39,685 nt of DNA, from the NCBI GenBank assembly GCA_001579985.1, contig LRSR01009526.1:1-39685 (forward strand). The letters run 5' to 3'. The notes below the pieces were generated by a model. It saw nothing but the letters and a program-made list of their open reading frames with translations, was not told the DNA's origin and ran no database searches. The stretch's first letter is position 1. Each line of letters opens with the position of its first letter. This DNA is from Hypsibius dujardini (Eukaryota > Tardigrada > Eutardigrada > Parachela > Hypsibiidae). Below, piece by piece: positions 19,636 to 31,183 of this stretch. A program made the position numbers and the translations under genes.

Positions 19636-21339
19636 TTTCTGCACACAAAAAGAACAAAATTATATTACTCCGCTCAACCGTTATCACTGCATCATAATCC
19701 TTTCATTTTCACTCGAATTCAATTATGAACGGACCTACTGTACATACCAAAGTCAAACTACATAAACCAAGTAAAAATAAAACAAAACTAAAACAACTTT
19801 CAGTGACTAATTTTCACAGCGTATTTTTAGTTTCCTAAATAAAAAACTAAAAGCTCAGCCCTTGTTACTAAAGCTATGCAAAAAACTCAAAAGTGAGAAG
19901 TGATTGGCTAATTTGGGACTAAACCGAACATCACATCCTAATCATTTAGTCTAAAAAAAGACTAAGCATTTGTTTGTGGCGAATTTTAAGTAAACTGAAA
20001 AATGAACAGGCAGGCTAATTTCAGCTTGCAATCAGAACACAGATGAACGCTTGATTGCTTGATTGCTTGAACGCCACATGACAAGGTCTGCAGCATTCTG
20101 CCGAGCTTTAATGCACGTGCACCCTAGATCAGATTAAGTTCTTGAAAAGGGCAAAAAATTAAGAATCCAAACGTAACAGAAGGATTAGGACTTACGAAGT
20201 CAACAGTAGCCGAATGAACGAAAAAGCCGAAGGAACGCTGCGGTTGCGCTTTCAGTGTGGCATTCCTTCTGTGTTCTTGTTGTCGTTGCGGCACAAAAAC
20301 TTTCGCTGCTGAATTTCCTTCAAGAAAAGTAAAAGTAAAAAATAGCATTTAAAAACGGGAAGACTCGAAGAAGCCAGATCAGAACTGCCGACTGGAAGGA
20401 GATTTATATTCTACAAAAACGTCCGGTAAAATCTCATGCTTCCTTGCTGAATCACTGTTTTCCTTTTCGCAGCAGCTCCGCTTCATAAGTAAAAAATGAC
20501 AAAATCGTACCGGGACGACGATATGCGACTGATGATGAGAAATATGTTCAAAACTGTTCAGGAATATAAAGAGCGAATGTCCGATTCAGTCGTCCGATAT
20601 GAGACAATCAATCAATCAGCCGTAATAATACGCCACAGTACAATAAATCCTCATTCAGTCAATCTACTGTAGATGTGCACGATAAAGGAGCAAATCTCAG
20701 GCTGAAATCAGAAACTGCTTGAAACACATCCAAAAAAAGGTCTGCAACAAAAGTAGAAAGAGTAAAATTTAAAATCTAGAAGTTTCCCATCCTGGAACGA
20801 TAGGAAAAAGCATGTATGCGTTGTGAAAAAGAACAACGAAGTAGCGTGGGGAAAACACCGTTACCGCAGTCGTACGGGCTTGTTTGCTTGAAAATCGGGT
20901 GAAATAGTAGTGGTATATACGGGAGAAAAGCCCTCTTCTCCAAGACTATCTGTGTTGCTTAAGGCCAATGTCACTGTTAGAAGTCGATTGATTTCTATAG
21001 GTAAATTTCCATTTACAAACAACCTGGCGCTTGATTTTTCACAGTGCATAGTTATCAGTGCGTACAACGACTTTCTACCTTAAATTAGTGATGGACGCAA
21101 TAGTACAGTAGGACCTAAACCTATAACGACAAACTGACCTCTTTGCGGCTTATGAGGATTATTGAGGGATGACTAGGAATTGCCCGAATTTCTCGTACCA
21201 GTTCTGAAACCGTCCAAATATTCGATACGAGAAATTTTTTCAAAGTTGGAAATTGATTTGGATTATTTGCCTCGCATTTTTTGATTCTGATTCGTGGTGT
21301 CTGGGATTTTTCTTCAAACTCAATCGGACAAAAAATAAT
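19636..21339. other. Divergent intergenic region, KNL2-like and SNRNP40
   Basis: 1.7 kb between two divergent start codons, AT-rich, with no recognised coding exon. A GTAAGT donor on the minus strand near 20195, downstream of a T-rich leader, could end a non-coding first exon of the KNL2-like gene. Short ATCAATC runs occur near 20600. Both promoters should lie here; no canonical core element was recognised. Confidence 0.5.
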
Positions 21340-23368
21340 ATGGATCAGTCACAGAAGCGGAATTTCGACGAGGACATTCTTGATTCGCAACTCGTGCACG
21401 TAAAGAAGCCGCGTAATGATGAATTGGTCGTCGCCTCCGGAGAGGGAATGAACCTCCGCGATCGCCAGTTAATGGCCGCTGTAAGTGAAGTTCAAGATCC
21501 AGATATGGGAGCTTGTTAGTTGGATGGTTTCTGATTCGTATCGGCGTTTGAAGAAGTCACCAGAATGACCGACCGGAGAAAGCCGCCACAAATATTATTT
21601 GTTTAATCAAATAGCCAATCAAGCAATCGAAGGAGAAATATAGTGTTAATAATCCAATCCAAATAATCCATTCAATTTGAATTTGAACAATGGTCCGAAT
21701 TGCTTGTGTTTTAAAGATATTTTTTTGGTTAGCGAAGGTTCTTCAAATGGTTCACATACATTGGCAGGAGAGATTCTTAACATATATAATTGTAGAAGAT
21801 AAAAGGCCAACCCGTTCAATCCAGCAATCAATCGATACTTCATCCTTGTGGATTCTCACTACAACAAATCGATCAATCAATCAATACTACATGGTTGTGG
21901 ATTCTCACTACAACAAATCGATCAATCAATCGAAATCAAGCATTATTGTATTGACTTTTGGCATTATTTTTGCCCGTTGACAAACGTACCCGGTATCCCG
22001 TATTATTTCTGATAAACTAACCTGTTTTATAGGGCATTCCAAGGACATCCAGTTTACAGGCACCCATTATGCTCTTGACCGGTCATGGCGGCGAAATATT
22101 CTGCGTGAAATTCCACCCGGACGGCTCCGCTCTTGCATCCGCCGGCTACGACAGACAAATCTGTACGAAATCTAATCCGCTTCAAATACTGGCAAATCTT
22201 TTTTACACCTCCTTTTTATAGACTTGTGGAACGTGTTCGGAGAGTCGGAGAATTATGCTATCCTTCCTGCTCATAAAGGCGCCATTCTGGACCTTCAGTT
22301 CTCCCGTGACGGAAGGTATGTTTCAATTATCTGATCTTCGGTGGATCATTCTTGTCGAGGTTTAAGTCGTTGGAGATTCGTGGTGCGTGTTTGATTTCGA
22401 ACTTTCTACCTTTTTGCAGTAAAATCGTCACGGCATCGACCGACAAAACTATCGGCGTTTTCGACTTTGTCACCGGCACCCGGATCAAGCGTATCCGCGG
22501 CCATAAGCTGTTCGTCAATTCCGCCTGCCCCAGTCCGAATGGACCGGAACTGATTTGCAGCGGCAGCGATGACGGCACCGTAAAAGTCTGGGATCTCCGC
22601 ACCAAAATCTTCATCAAGTCATTCGACACGAAATACCCCGTCATGGCGTGCTGCTTCAACGGCGTCGCGGATGTCATTGTGTCCGGGGGAATTGACAACA
22701 ATATTCAGGTGCGTGTTGGGACTTGAGCTGATGCGGTTTCTTCTATCGTGGCGTTATGCGAATATGTTCGCAGGTGTGGGACTTGAAAAATGATGCCATG
22801 CATTATGCACTGGTCGGGCACACCGACTCGGTGACTGGGTTGGCGCTCGATCCCACCGGCTCATATGTCCTGTCCAATTCGATGGACAACACTGGTAAGC
22901 GCTCGGCCAAAAGATCAAGCATCATCGAGCTAGTTTATCGGTTTCCGATGTGGGTTCCGATCTAAAATGCCCTTCCTTCAGCTCGCATTTGGGACATTCG
23001 GCCCTTTGCGCCGCCGCAGCGCTGCACACGCCTCTTCACCGGGCACCAGCACAACTTCGAGAAGAATCTCCTCCGCTGCGCCTGGTCCAAGGACGGATCG
23101 AGAATATCGTGCGGCTCTGGCGATCGCTTCGTTTACATTTGGGAAACGAACTCTAGAAAGATTGAGTACAAACTGCCTGGACACAACGGCTCGGTCAACG
23201 ACGTCTGCTTCCACCCGAAGGAACCAATCAGTACGTCGGAATCTAAGAATCAATACCAGAAAGATCTTATTTACAGTCCGATGGCAAGTGTAAACTGATG
23301 TTTCTTTTGCAGTCGCGTCTGCTTCCAGTGACAAGCAAATATATCTGGGTGAAATCGACGTGCTGTGA
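21340..23368 (+). CDS. SNRNP40: SNRNP40, U5 snRNP 40 kDa WD40 protein
   Basis: Seven-bladed WD40 scaffold of the U5 snRNP, bound to PRPF8 and SNRNP200 in the spliceosome. Seven exons, 21340-21480, 22033-22162, 22222-22315, 22420-22708, 22774-22894, 22982-23230 and 23313-23368, encode 359 aa (human 357). WD repeat landmarks in order: LLTGHGGEIFCVKFHPDG...YDRQIYLWNV, AHKGAILDLQFSRDG, STDKTIGVFD, SGSDDGTVKVWDLR, SGGIDNNIQVWDL, VGHTDSVTGLALDPTGSYVLSNSMDN, ARIWDIRPFAP...RCTRLFTGHQHNFEKNLL, GDRFVYIWE, and the C-terminal HNGSVNDVCFHP and SSDKQIYLGEI. Similarity to the human protein is very high. Its stop lies 132 bp from the stop of the convergent oxygenase gene, and no AATAAA is seen in the gap. 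Confidence 0.97.
21825..21935. repeat. ~56-bp tandem duplication in SNRNP40 intron 1
   Basis: Two copies of TTGTGGATTCTCACTACAAC followed by AAATCGATCAATCAATC, within the 552-nt first intron. The rest of this intron has nothing recognisable. Confidence 0.85.
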
Positions 23369-23500
23369 GGACGCAGAAAAAAGACGTCTATACAGCACTT
23401 CTCAATCAGCAGCTTTGATTTCCGACATGTGGCAGGACAGAAGGGTACTTGTTATGTTGCATGAGCGTGACCAGCGCTTGGGATTTGAACTCGTCGATAT

Positions 23501-26500
23501 TCACATAGCATCCCTATAACGTAACACTAAATAGTGGCCGTCACGTTCATATATGCCCATCATGTTTACCTGGAAGTGTCGGCTGCCTTCCCCGCCGTCG
23601 TTAAACGCCTTTCTTCCGTGTAACATTCTCCTATTATTGAAGATGATCATCTGCCCAGGCGCGAGCCGGAATTCTCTTCGACTTGAGCAAGTGTCGATTA
23701 ATTTGGAGAATGTTTTGTAAGCCTCATAATATGCGCTCATCTGTTCCTGTGTCGCAAACCAAAAAACCTGTTAACATATTCTGGTTTAGTACACACGTGG
23801 CAAAAACCTCAGGCCGACTGAGTTAAAGCCAAATTTTTACCAGCGCCTAGCAAAATGGGGTGGTCGGAGTTTGAGCCAATTTTGGCCAATGCGTGCAGCT
23901 GTTTCTCAGATTGCTTGATTCATTGATTTAACACCAGATCGCCAAAATAATTCAAAGTCAATCAATCAATCGACTGCGTGGTCAGCTGTGGTCGAAAACA
24001 GCTGCACGCATTGGCAAAAATGGTTCAAACTCCGACCATCCCATTTTGCTGGGCGCCGATAAAAAGTCGGCTTTAATTCGGTCGGCCCGAGGTTTTTGCC
24101 GCGTGTGTATGATGAGATAAATGAATCAGCGCTTACAAGAGGCGCGAAGAGGGGACCCTCGAATTGCGGTGCCCAGAAGAGAGCCGTGATTTGCTGCGCA
24201 CCGTTCACGGCGATGTGGGGCCGTCGGTATGTCATATGGACTGGCCATTTTCGGTCATAGTGAATCTTCTCAAATGTCACGGGCACAGTCGACAGCAGGC
24301 GGAAATACTCCGGACGTACGCGTCTAAGCTCTTCAGCTGCAAAAAATCCGTCCACCAAAACGCTTTCTCCGCCCTTTACCATGTCATCGAAGCTGAAACA
24401 AAAACACATCCAATTTCCTCAAACGCAGTGTGGACACGCTTGTCTAGGGAATTAGACACACCCAGTTTTTGAACTAAACAAAATGCACAGTGCAAGTACC
24501 GTAAGCTGTGGAGCAGTTGCAGGCCAGGTGGTGATTCGTAATAGGCAAGGTCTATGTGCGGTTTTAATTCAGCATCAGAGTAGGCTACGTTGATGGGATC
24601 AGGGGTTGAGATGACGTCAAACACCTGAACCAAGAAAACGAAGAATCAAAAATGAAAGTATATATGTGACAGCACGAGCAAAAGCTTCCAGAGAAATACC
24701 GTTTAGAACGAAAGAAGCGTTCAATACAGACAATAAAGAAGCGTTCACGCATAATCATACAGACAACGAAGAAGTTAACAGACAAACTAGCTCTAATTGC
24801 AACTTGCAAGTACACATCTGAAGGAAAGTATAATTACCTCACCATATATGGTCCTTTGTACAGGGAGCTGAAGGACTGTCTCGACGAAGGTCTTCACTGT
24901 GCCAGAAACCGTAGGCATTTCACTGATGATTGCACTGCCGTTCTGGAGAAGCATCCGATAGAGGAGACAAATCGCGTCGGCACGTGCGGTTTGGTCTACT
25001 AAGTCATGGTAGTCGATAACGGTTTCCGAAGAAATCGTAACGCTGGACCTAGAGAAAAGTACAGACCGGTATTTGGCCTCACTCACAGCAGCAAACCAAC
25101 ATAACGAAGCAATTAGAGTAGAGTCAACAACAAGATTGAGTACACTGGAGGGTCCGGGGAATGGGCAAAAGGGGCGGAGCAGGGGGTGGTTTTCAAACAA
25201 TCGAACAATCAACCACCTGACCACCCCCTGCTCCGCCCCTTTTGCCCATACCCCGGACCCTCCAGTGTACTCACAAGGAAAAGAAACCACTCTGGACGGC
25301 GAATATCTTTATATCTGTTTGCTCTTACCGATGCACTATTGCCGGGTCTCTTCGATTCCATCGAGAAAATCGGCAGAAAACCAAAACTACTATTTTAAAT
25401 AAATAAAAACTGACTAGTGGTGGTATATAGGGGGCGCTGTCTATGTTACCGTCTCTGTGAATTAATCAATCAATGAAATGTGTCTGCGTTTATTCAATCG
25501 ATCAGTCCGTTTAAAATCAAATAATCAATGAGTACATGTTTCAGTAACATAGACAGCGCCCTCTATATACTACAACTGGTCAGTTTTCATTTATTTAAAA
25601 TAGTAGTTCTGGTTTTCTGCCGATTTTCTCGACGGAATCGAAGAGACCAGGCAAGAGTGCATCGGTAACAGCAAACAGATATAAAGGAATTCGCCGTCCA
25701 GAGTGGTGTCATTTCCTTGTCAATCTTGTCGTTGATTGTACACCAAACATACGGTACGTACTGGCACAGCTCAGGGATCGTCTTCCGACTGCACACACTA
25801 GGCTGTGATACATAATCTGCCGTTTCCCGAAGTCGATCTACACTGATGTATCCCACATGTTCTGGACATTTCCAGCGCACGTGGATCCGTTCATCTAGTC
25901 CAAACGCAAAAATTACTCATGTTTTTAAGATTATGACCAGTACGGTTGTGATAAATCAACTGATCAATCAACGCCTCAGCACTTGACAGTTTCCATAAGG
26001 TTACTTAATGGTACCTTCAAGTGACGCAGAATCCAGAGCCACTCTGTCAGGAATCAGACTGACATCCAATATCCTGTTGTCATAAATAATGTTATTATTG
26101 GTCATTATAAAACAACATCTTTGCTCGTCAGTGCAAAGCCTTCTCCAAAAATACTACACACGTAGCAAAAACCTTGTGCTAGCCGAGTTACGCCATTACA
26201 CTCGCTGCATGGCTCTTGTACACAGTCGCCGAGTTGAATTGCTTGACTCGGTTAGCGCAAGGTTTTTGCCAGGTGTGTAGTACACGCGTACCGTTGATTG
26301 GACTTCGGTTGACGGCACTGACTACACTGGCAGTTGAAGCGAAGCCATTCTGGGTTATCTGTGAACAAATGATGAGCAAGACACTAAAAATGGCCCAAAC
26401 TAAAATATATCCAAAACCAACCAAGCAACCATGAACCATTCAATCGTGAAATTCAAGATCACTACAATATGGTAAATGATTTTCTTGAATCCCCAATCGA

Positions 26501-26731
26501 CCAATCAAGCAATCAATCAATCAAGCACACGGCTCAAACAAACTTGGCCGTACATTTTGTCCAATCGCTTTTCGTCCCTTCCCACTTCACTCGCAGCATT
26601 CCGTCAGGTTGGTCGATAGTGACAGCAGAAATTGTTTGGGCACTCTTTCTGACCCATTGCGCTGGAGCAGATGCAAATGTTCTCGCATTACGCGTAGTGA
26701 GAGAGGGGATTTTAAAACACTTCCGTAGCAT
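23501..26731 (-). CDS. Gamma-butyrobetaine hydroxylase-like Fe(II)/2-oxoglutarate dioxygenase
   Basis: Member of the BBOX/TMLH family of carnitine biosynthesis. Eight exons (minus): 26731-26554, 26358-26292, 26073-26015, 25894-25753, 25048-24838, 24624-24500, 24392-24137 and 23746-23501, encoding 427 aa. The N-terminal zinc module is WLRFNCQCSQC (Cys69, Cys71, Cys74) plus His114 in CPEH, the C-x-C-x2-C...H layout of BBOX1. Iron ligands are His242 and Asp244 (KPHIDLAYYESPPGLQLLH) and His389 (RMLHGR); Arg402 in SRH suits 2-oxoglutarate binding. The C-terminal APGQMIIFNNRRMLHGRKAF fits BBOX1 better than TMLHE. However, residues 1-30 (MLRKCFKIPS...) are basic and acid-free like a mitochondrial presequence, and vertebrate BBOX1 is cytosolic while TMLHE is mitochondrial. 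Three introns carry foldback elements. Confidence 0.88.
23789..24111. repeat. 323-bp foldback element, oxygenase intron 7
   Basis: Inverted arms of ~118 bp at 23789-23906 and 23993-24111, roughly 85-90% identical by eye, with an ~86-nt centre containing ATCAATCA repeats. The outer ends read GTACACACGTGGCAAAAACC and its inverse, matching the ends of the element at 26152-26282. No open frame suggests a transposase. Confidence 0.92.
25138..25272. repeat. 135-bp near-perfect hairpin element, oxygenase intron 4
   Basis: Arms 25138-25190 and 25220-25272 are 53-bp inverted repeats with one evident mismatch, beginning GAGTACACTGGAGGGTCCGG. The loop is ~29 nt. A single-arm copy of the same family opens the window at 1-59. 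Confidence 0.93.
25274..25719. repeat. 446-bp large inverted duplication, oxygenase intron 4
   Basis: Arms of ~176 bp at 25274-25449 and 25544-25719, about 90% identical by eye, around a 94-nt spacer. Shared landmarks are CAAGGAAA, ACCACTCTGGACGGCGAAT, TCGGCAGAAAACCA, GGGCGCTGTCTATGTTAC and their inverses. Together with the adjacent hairpin it makes up most of the 704-nt intron between exons 4 and 5. Confidence 0.93.
26152..26282. repeat. 131-bp foldback element, oxygenase intron 2
   Basis: Inverted arms of 37 bp at 26152-26188 and 26246-26282. Ends read TACTACACACGTAGCAAAAA and its inverse, the same family ends as the element at 23789-24111. It lies only 9 nt from the donor of exon 2 (26291). 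Confidence 0.92.
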
Positions 26732-27599
26732 TTTTTATTCAGGAGCGCAGGACTGATTACAGCGAGCGCCAAAATACAAAAGGCACACCAGCAAATAATT
26801 CGGCATCTCAATTGCAGAACAAAACGCCAGAGTGACCAAAGGTTCCGCGCCAGTTGAAGGTTCAAAGTTGAAGTCCAAAGTTTGAAGGTTCTGAGAGTTT
26901 GAACTGAAGGGCAGTGCAGATTGCAGATTCTCCGACTTCTCGTAATAATAATGCTAGTAATAAAATAATGCGGATGTTGTTGGGTAGTTGATTGATGAAT
27001 TGCTAACGCTATGGGGCTGTATACGTTTGAACCTTATAAGCATTGATCAGTTGATTGTAACAGGTCGAAGTGCGGGGAGGCGGGGCGCTAACTGCGCAGT
27101 TTGCCTAGACCAATCGCATCGTTCGGATAAAATAAGTAGAAACAGATGTCAATAACGCTATGTTCACGCACCAGCCGGATAGGTAAATTTCAGCATACTT
27201 CCCTATCCATGTTCCCCGCGACTTTCATGTTATTTTAAAATTACTCGGCTCGAAAGTAAAATTTTTAATGTTCTACGCATTCGTTCTGCCATTTTTATAA
27301 TTTTTACTGCTTGAACTGGAAGCTACACTGGCTGGCATTTTTGTTCGTTATTGTTTTAAAATAAGTAATTTAATATAACCGGTGTACTTTATGTATTATC
27401 GTCTTGTGGTGTTATCGTTTTAAGCCTGCATTCCCCCTCAAGCAGACAATTTTTTGATAATTGTCTGAATCTCTCTTTTTCCCCTGGAGTATAGGGAGAC
27501 CCTTCTGCTGCATGTTGTCGTGGCGTTGGTTTCTTAATTATTTGTAAATACTGAAGTGCGGAAAGCGGCTTTTGTGGACATTATTATTATCATCCGGTG
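26732..27599. other. Divergent intergenic region, oxygenase and KDM6
   Basis: 868 bp between two divergent start codons. Contains a GC-box-like GGGGAGGCGGGGCGC near 27075-27090 and a small hairpin near 27450-27476 (AGACAATT...AATTGTCT). No exon recognised. Promoters and 5' UTRs of both genes are expected here. Confidence 0.5.
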
Positions 27600-30271
27600 A
27601 TGAACCGCGCCGACAAAATGGATAGTAAAGAGGGAATAAAGGAAGACCCCATTAAGTCTATCCCTGGCCTGTCGCTTGCTGATCAGCAGCGCATCCAGGA
27701 TTTTGATAGGTAAAAATCTGGGACTGATTATTCTTCAGTGGTCTAACGTATCGAATTAATTATGGGGCTGCTTTTTTTTCCCAGTCGGCACTACGATTAT
27801 TTGGATATGTCCGTACCGACGTTGGCGCTGATCAGCAAGGTAATAGGCTAGATTTAAGAAAAAAAAGGTAGAAGAAATAAGATACAATCTTCCGTAATAA
27901 AAGGGGAATAATTTGCATGTTATTTGGAAACCAAAAATTGTTTCCTTGAATGCTTGCCTGCGTAAATACATCCTTCACTGGACGTTTGTCGTTGTCGGTA
28001 GTTTGCCGTTGCTTCCTTCGATTGCTTCATTGATTGGCTGTGTCGTTTTGTTGACCGACAGCTGGTGGATTGCCGTTGCTTCATTGATTGGCTGTGTCGG
28101 TCTGTTGATCGACAGCTGGTGGCATGAGCTTTTCGATCGTGGAAGCAAAATTGCATTAACTGTCACATTTTGAAGCGTGATTCACAGTTGATTTGGTAAC
28201 TAGATCGCATTCGCAGTACCTTTAGCCCGTTGTTCATGGGTGGAGTTTTAGAGATGGTTAGTTGTTAGCTTGATTGCTTGATTGATTGAGCGCGAGGGGT
28301 ATGATTTGCTGTCGATCGATTGTTCGATTCAGTCGATTCAGTCAGACGAGTGTTATTGTCAGTCTCTTTTGAGTCTTGAGCGATTTCAGTTTGCCTGTTT
28401 TACATTTCTGTCCGCTAAATTGTTAGTTGTGCTCCATGTACATATATGCTCACGGGTAATTTCCTTTGATTTGATTTACCATTTTTTTTATCTGATTAAA
28501 AATTGGTCATGCCTAGATTTCCTCTACTGTGAATTTCGATTTCGGATTTGATATTCGGAGCAGCACAAGTCTCGTTGTATTTCCTAGTGCGAGTTGCCTC
28601 ATTGATTGATATCATTGCGCAGCAACTCACGCCGTTGTTCGTGCTTGCAGGCCTTGGCGCATTACAACGCACTGCTGGTGCAGGAGCCAGAAAAGGCAAA
28701 GCAACCGGGAGCATCGCTACTTAATCCGCAGATCTTTTGCCGGCTCGGCCATCTTTATTTGCTCGTCCTGGAGTGGGAGAAAGGTTAGTCACACTCGCAC
28801 ATTGCATCCGAAGCCATCTTTTTTTCCATTCCTGCCGCAGCGGACCGATGTGCATGCAGCCGAATTGTTTATTAATAGTCTAATCTGTTTTTGCGTTCTT
28901 TTTTCTAGCTCTCGCCTGCTATCAGACATTTTACATCAAGAGCTCACTTTCACGCAAGGTAAGGGGCTTTGATTGATTGATTGAACGATCCACGTTCGTC
29001 CTCTTCTGACCACTTGATTGATTGAACGATCCACGTTCGTCCTCTTCTGATCGCTTGATTGATTGAACGATCCACGGTCGTCCTCTTGTGATTGCTTGAT
29101 TGATTGAACGATCCTTATTCGTCCCCTTTTCTGATCGCTTGATTGATTGAACGATCCACGTTCGTCCTCTTTTCTGATCGCTTGATTGATTGAACGATCC
29201 ACGTTCGTCCTCTTGTGATTGCTTGATTGATTGAACGATCCACGTTCGTCCTCTTTTCTGATTGCTTGATTGATTGATTGAACGATCCACGTTCGTCCTC
29301 TTCTGACCACTTGATTGATTGAACGATCCACGTTCGTCCTCTTCTGATCGCTTGATTGATTGAACGATCCACGTTCGTCCTCTTTTGTGATCGCTTGATT
29401 GAAGCATTCACCTTTCTTCCTGTATTCTGACTAGTCCCACGTCTTCGTACTCTAGTTTTTCAGTTGAATGATAATCCCACCGCTTTGAAAAATTGGTTCT
29501 CCTTTATCAAGAAAAAAAAGGTTTTGCCTGATGCGAGATGTTCTCCATTTTTCGCGGGCTCAAAAGCTCCCAAGAAAAGAACTTCTGAATGAGTTGTCCT
29601 CTGGACCACACCGTTTTTCTCCTTTCTCGCATTGCTTTAGCTCCATTTGTTGTTGCGGTTTTCGGGTTTTGTGTCGTTGCTGACGTTGCTGTTTTGTTCG
29701 TTGCAGGACCCGTACTTCTACTACGGCCTCGGACTCGTCTACTACCAACTCGAGTGCTATTTGGGGTGAGTGACTGACTGCTCGGTGGATGATTCGATGA
29801 GCCAGCTGTTTTTCCACGAATGTACGGAAACGTTCCAACGTGCGTCGTCGTGTAGTATTCCGGCTGCACAGCAGCAGCAGCAGACCTGTGATCGTCGGTA
29901 ACGGTGTCGGAAGACGGCGTTGGATTCGTTTCCGTTTTCCGGCAAAAACAGGCACACACACAGACACACAGACACACAGACACACACACGATAAAACTGC
30001 TATATTTGGGGGCGGTGCATCGCGTCATAATTGGTGGAATGGGCTGTTCCGTCAGCCAGAGCTCTTGACCTATTCGTCGCTTTCGCAACATTTATCGATT
30101 TTACGCGCTCGCTTGCTGTGTAGTGCCGCTGCCTCTCCTCCACTTTGTGAGTCTACACGCTCAGCTGGGTTCCTTCACCTGCTGCTGGCTTGACGTTTCA
30201 TCGTCGTCCGTCACTGCGCGCGAGAGATGTCTCCGGGCCAGCTGTAGTAGCGGAGACTCAAGTCCGCCTTG

Positions 30272-30317
<46 letters not shown>

Positions 30318-31138
30318 CACACAGACACACACACGCACAGTCACACACGCACACACACATTGGGAGTTATTTGCTCTTTAAAAATTACTCGTCCTCATCC
30401 AAGGTGATTTTTTCCGACTCTTCTCTCGCCACGTGCTGTTTGATCCCTTTCCCCTTCTGATTCGGCTCATCGCCCATCCCCCCTACGGAATTTACTCGTT
30501 CCGTTGCAGCTTTTTGACTTGCAGGTATGTCTTTGGCAATTGAAATTCATATGCAATTTGCTTCGCAGAGGATATTCCGTTGGCGGGGAGATTGATTATG
30601 TCATATTTTTTTATCGATCTGCTTCTCCTGCTTGACATCCTTATCAGGAAGCTCGCTCTTGTCGGTCGCTATCTTCCCGATTTATTGACAGCTGAGCTCT
30701 CATTGGATTTTGTAATAACTTCTCCCGGCAGAACATGTGTCTTCGGCGCGGTTTCCGAGATTGCCGGGGTAAACAGTCGTCTAATCTTTTGGTTCTTTGG
30801 TCAAGAAGGGCTTTCGGGATTTCACTAGCTGCCATCAAGACTCTTATCTTCATGTCCGGAGGTCTCAAGCGCGTTCACATGCCTGCTTGTGTGACTTTCG
30901 AACCCCGCACGTCGTTCCGGAGACTTCCGATCGGGAATAGACTCATTCCAATTGTCCAATTGCAATAATAGTATTAATTCAATTCGGCAGGCGACGCTTG
31001 ATTTGATCACACACTGGAAACTGCTTGCGATGTCGGCGGAGCGAAGGTTTTTCAGCGAATTTGCAAATTTCAGAGCCAATCTAGTAACTGATACACATCC
31101 AAACAGACAGTTACACATTCATACAGACATTCAGACAG

Positions 31139-31183
<45 letters not shown>

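Noticed and set aside
19093-19728. 211-aa plus-strand open frame
   Set aside because: Antisense of the SANTA-domain exon, which has a clear domain match on the minus strand.
29115-29411. Tandem repeat as a CRISPR array
   Set aside because: Units are contiguous 41-bp repeats without unique spacers, within an intron of an animal gene.
29507-30091. 194-aa minus-strand open frame
   Set aside because: Low complexity (poly Cys/Val from CA repeats), no domain, within a KDM6 intron.
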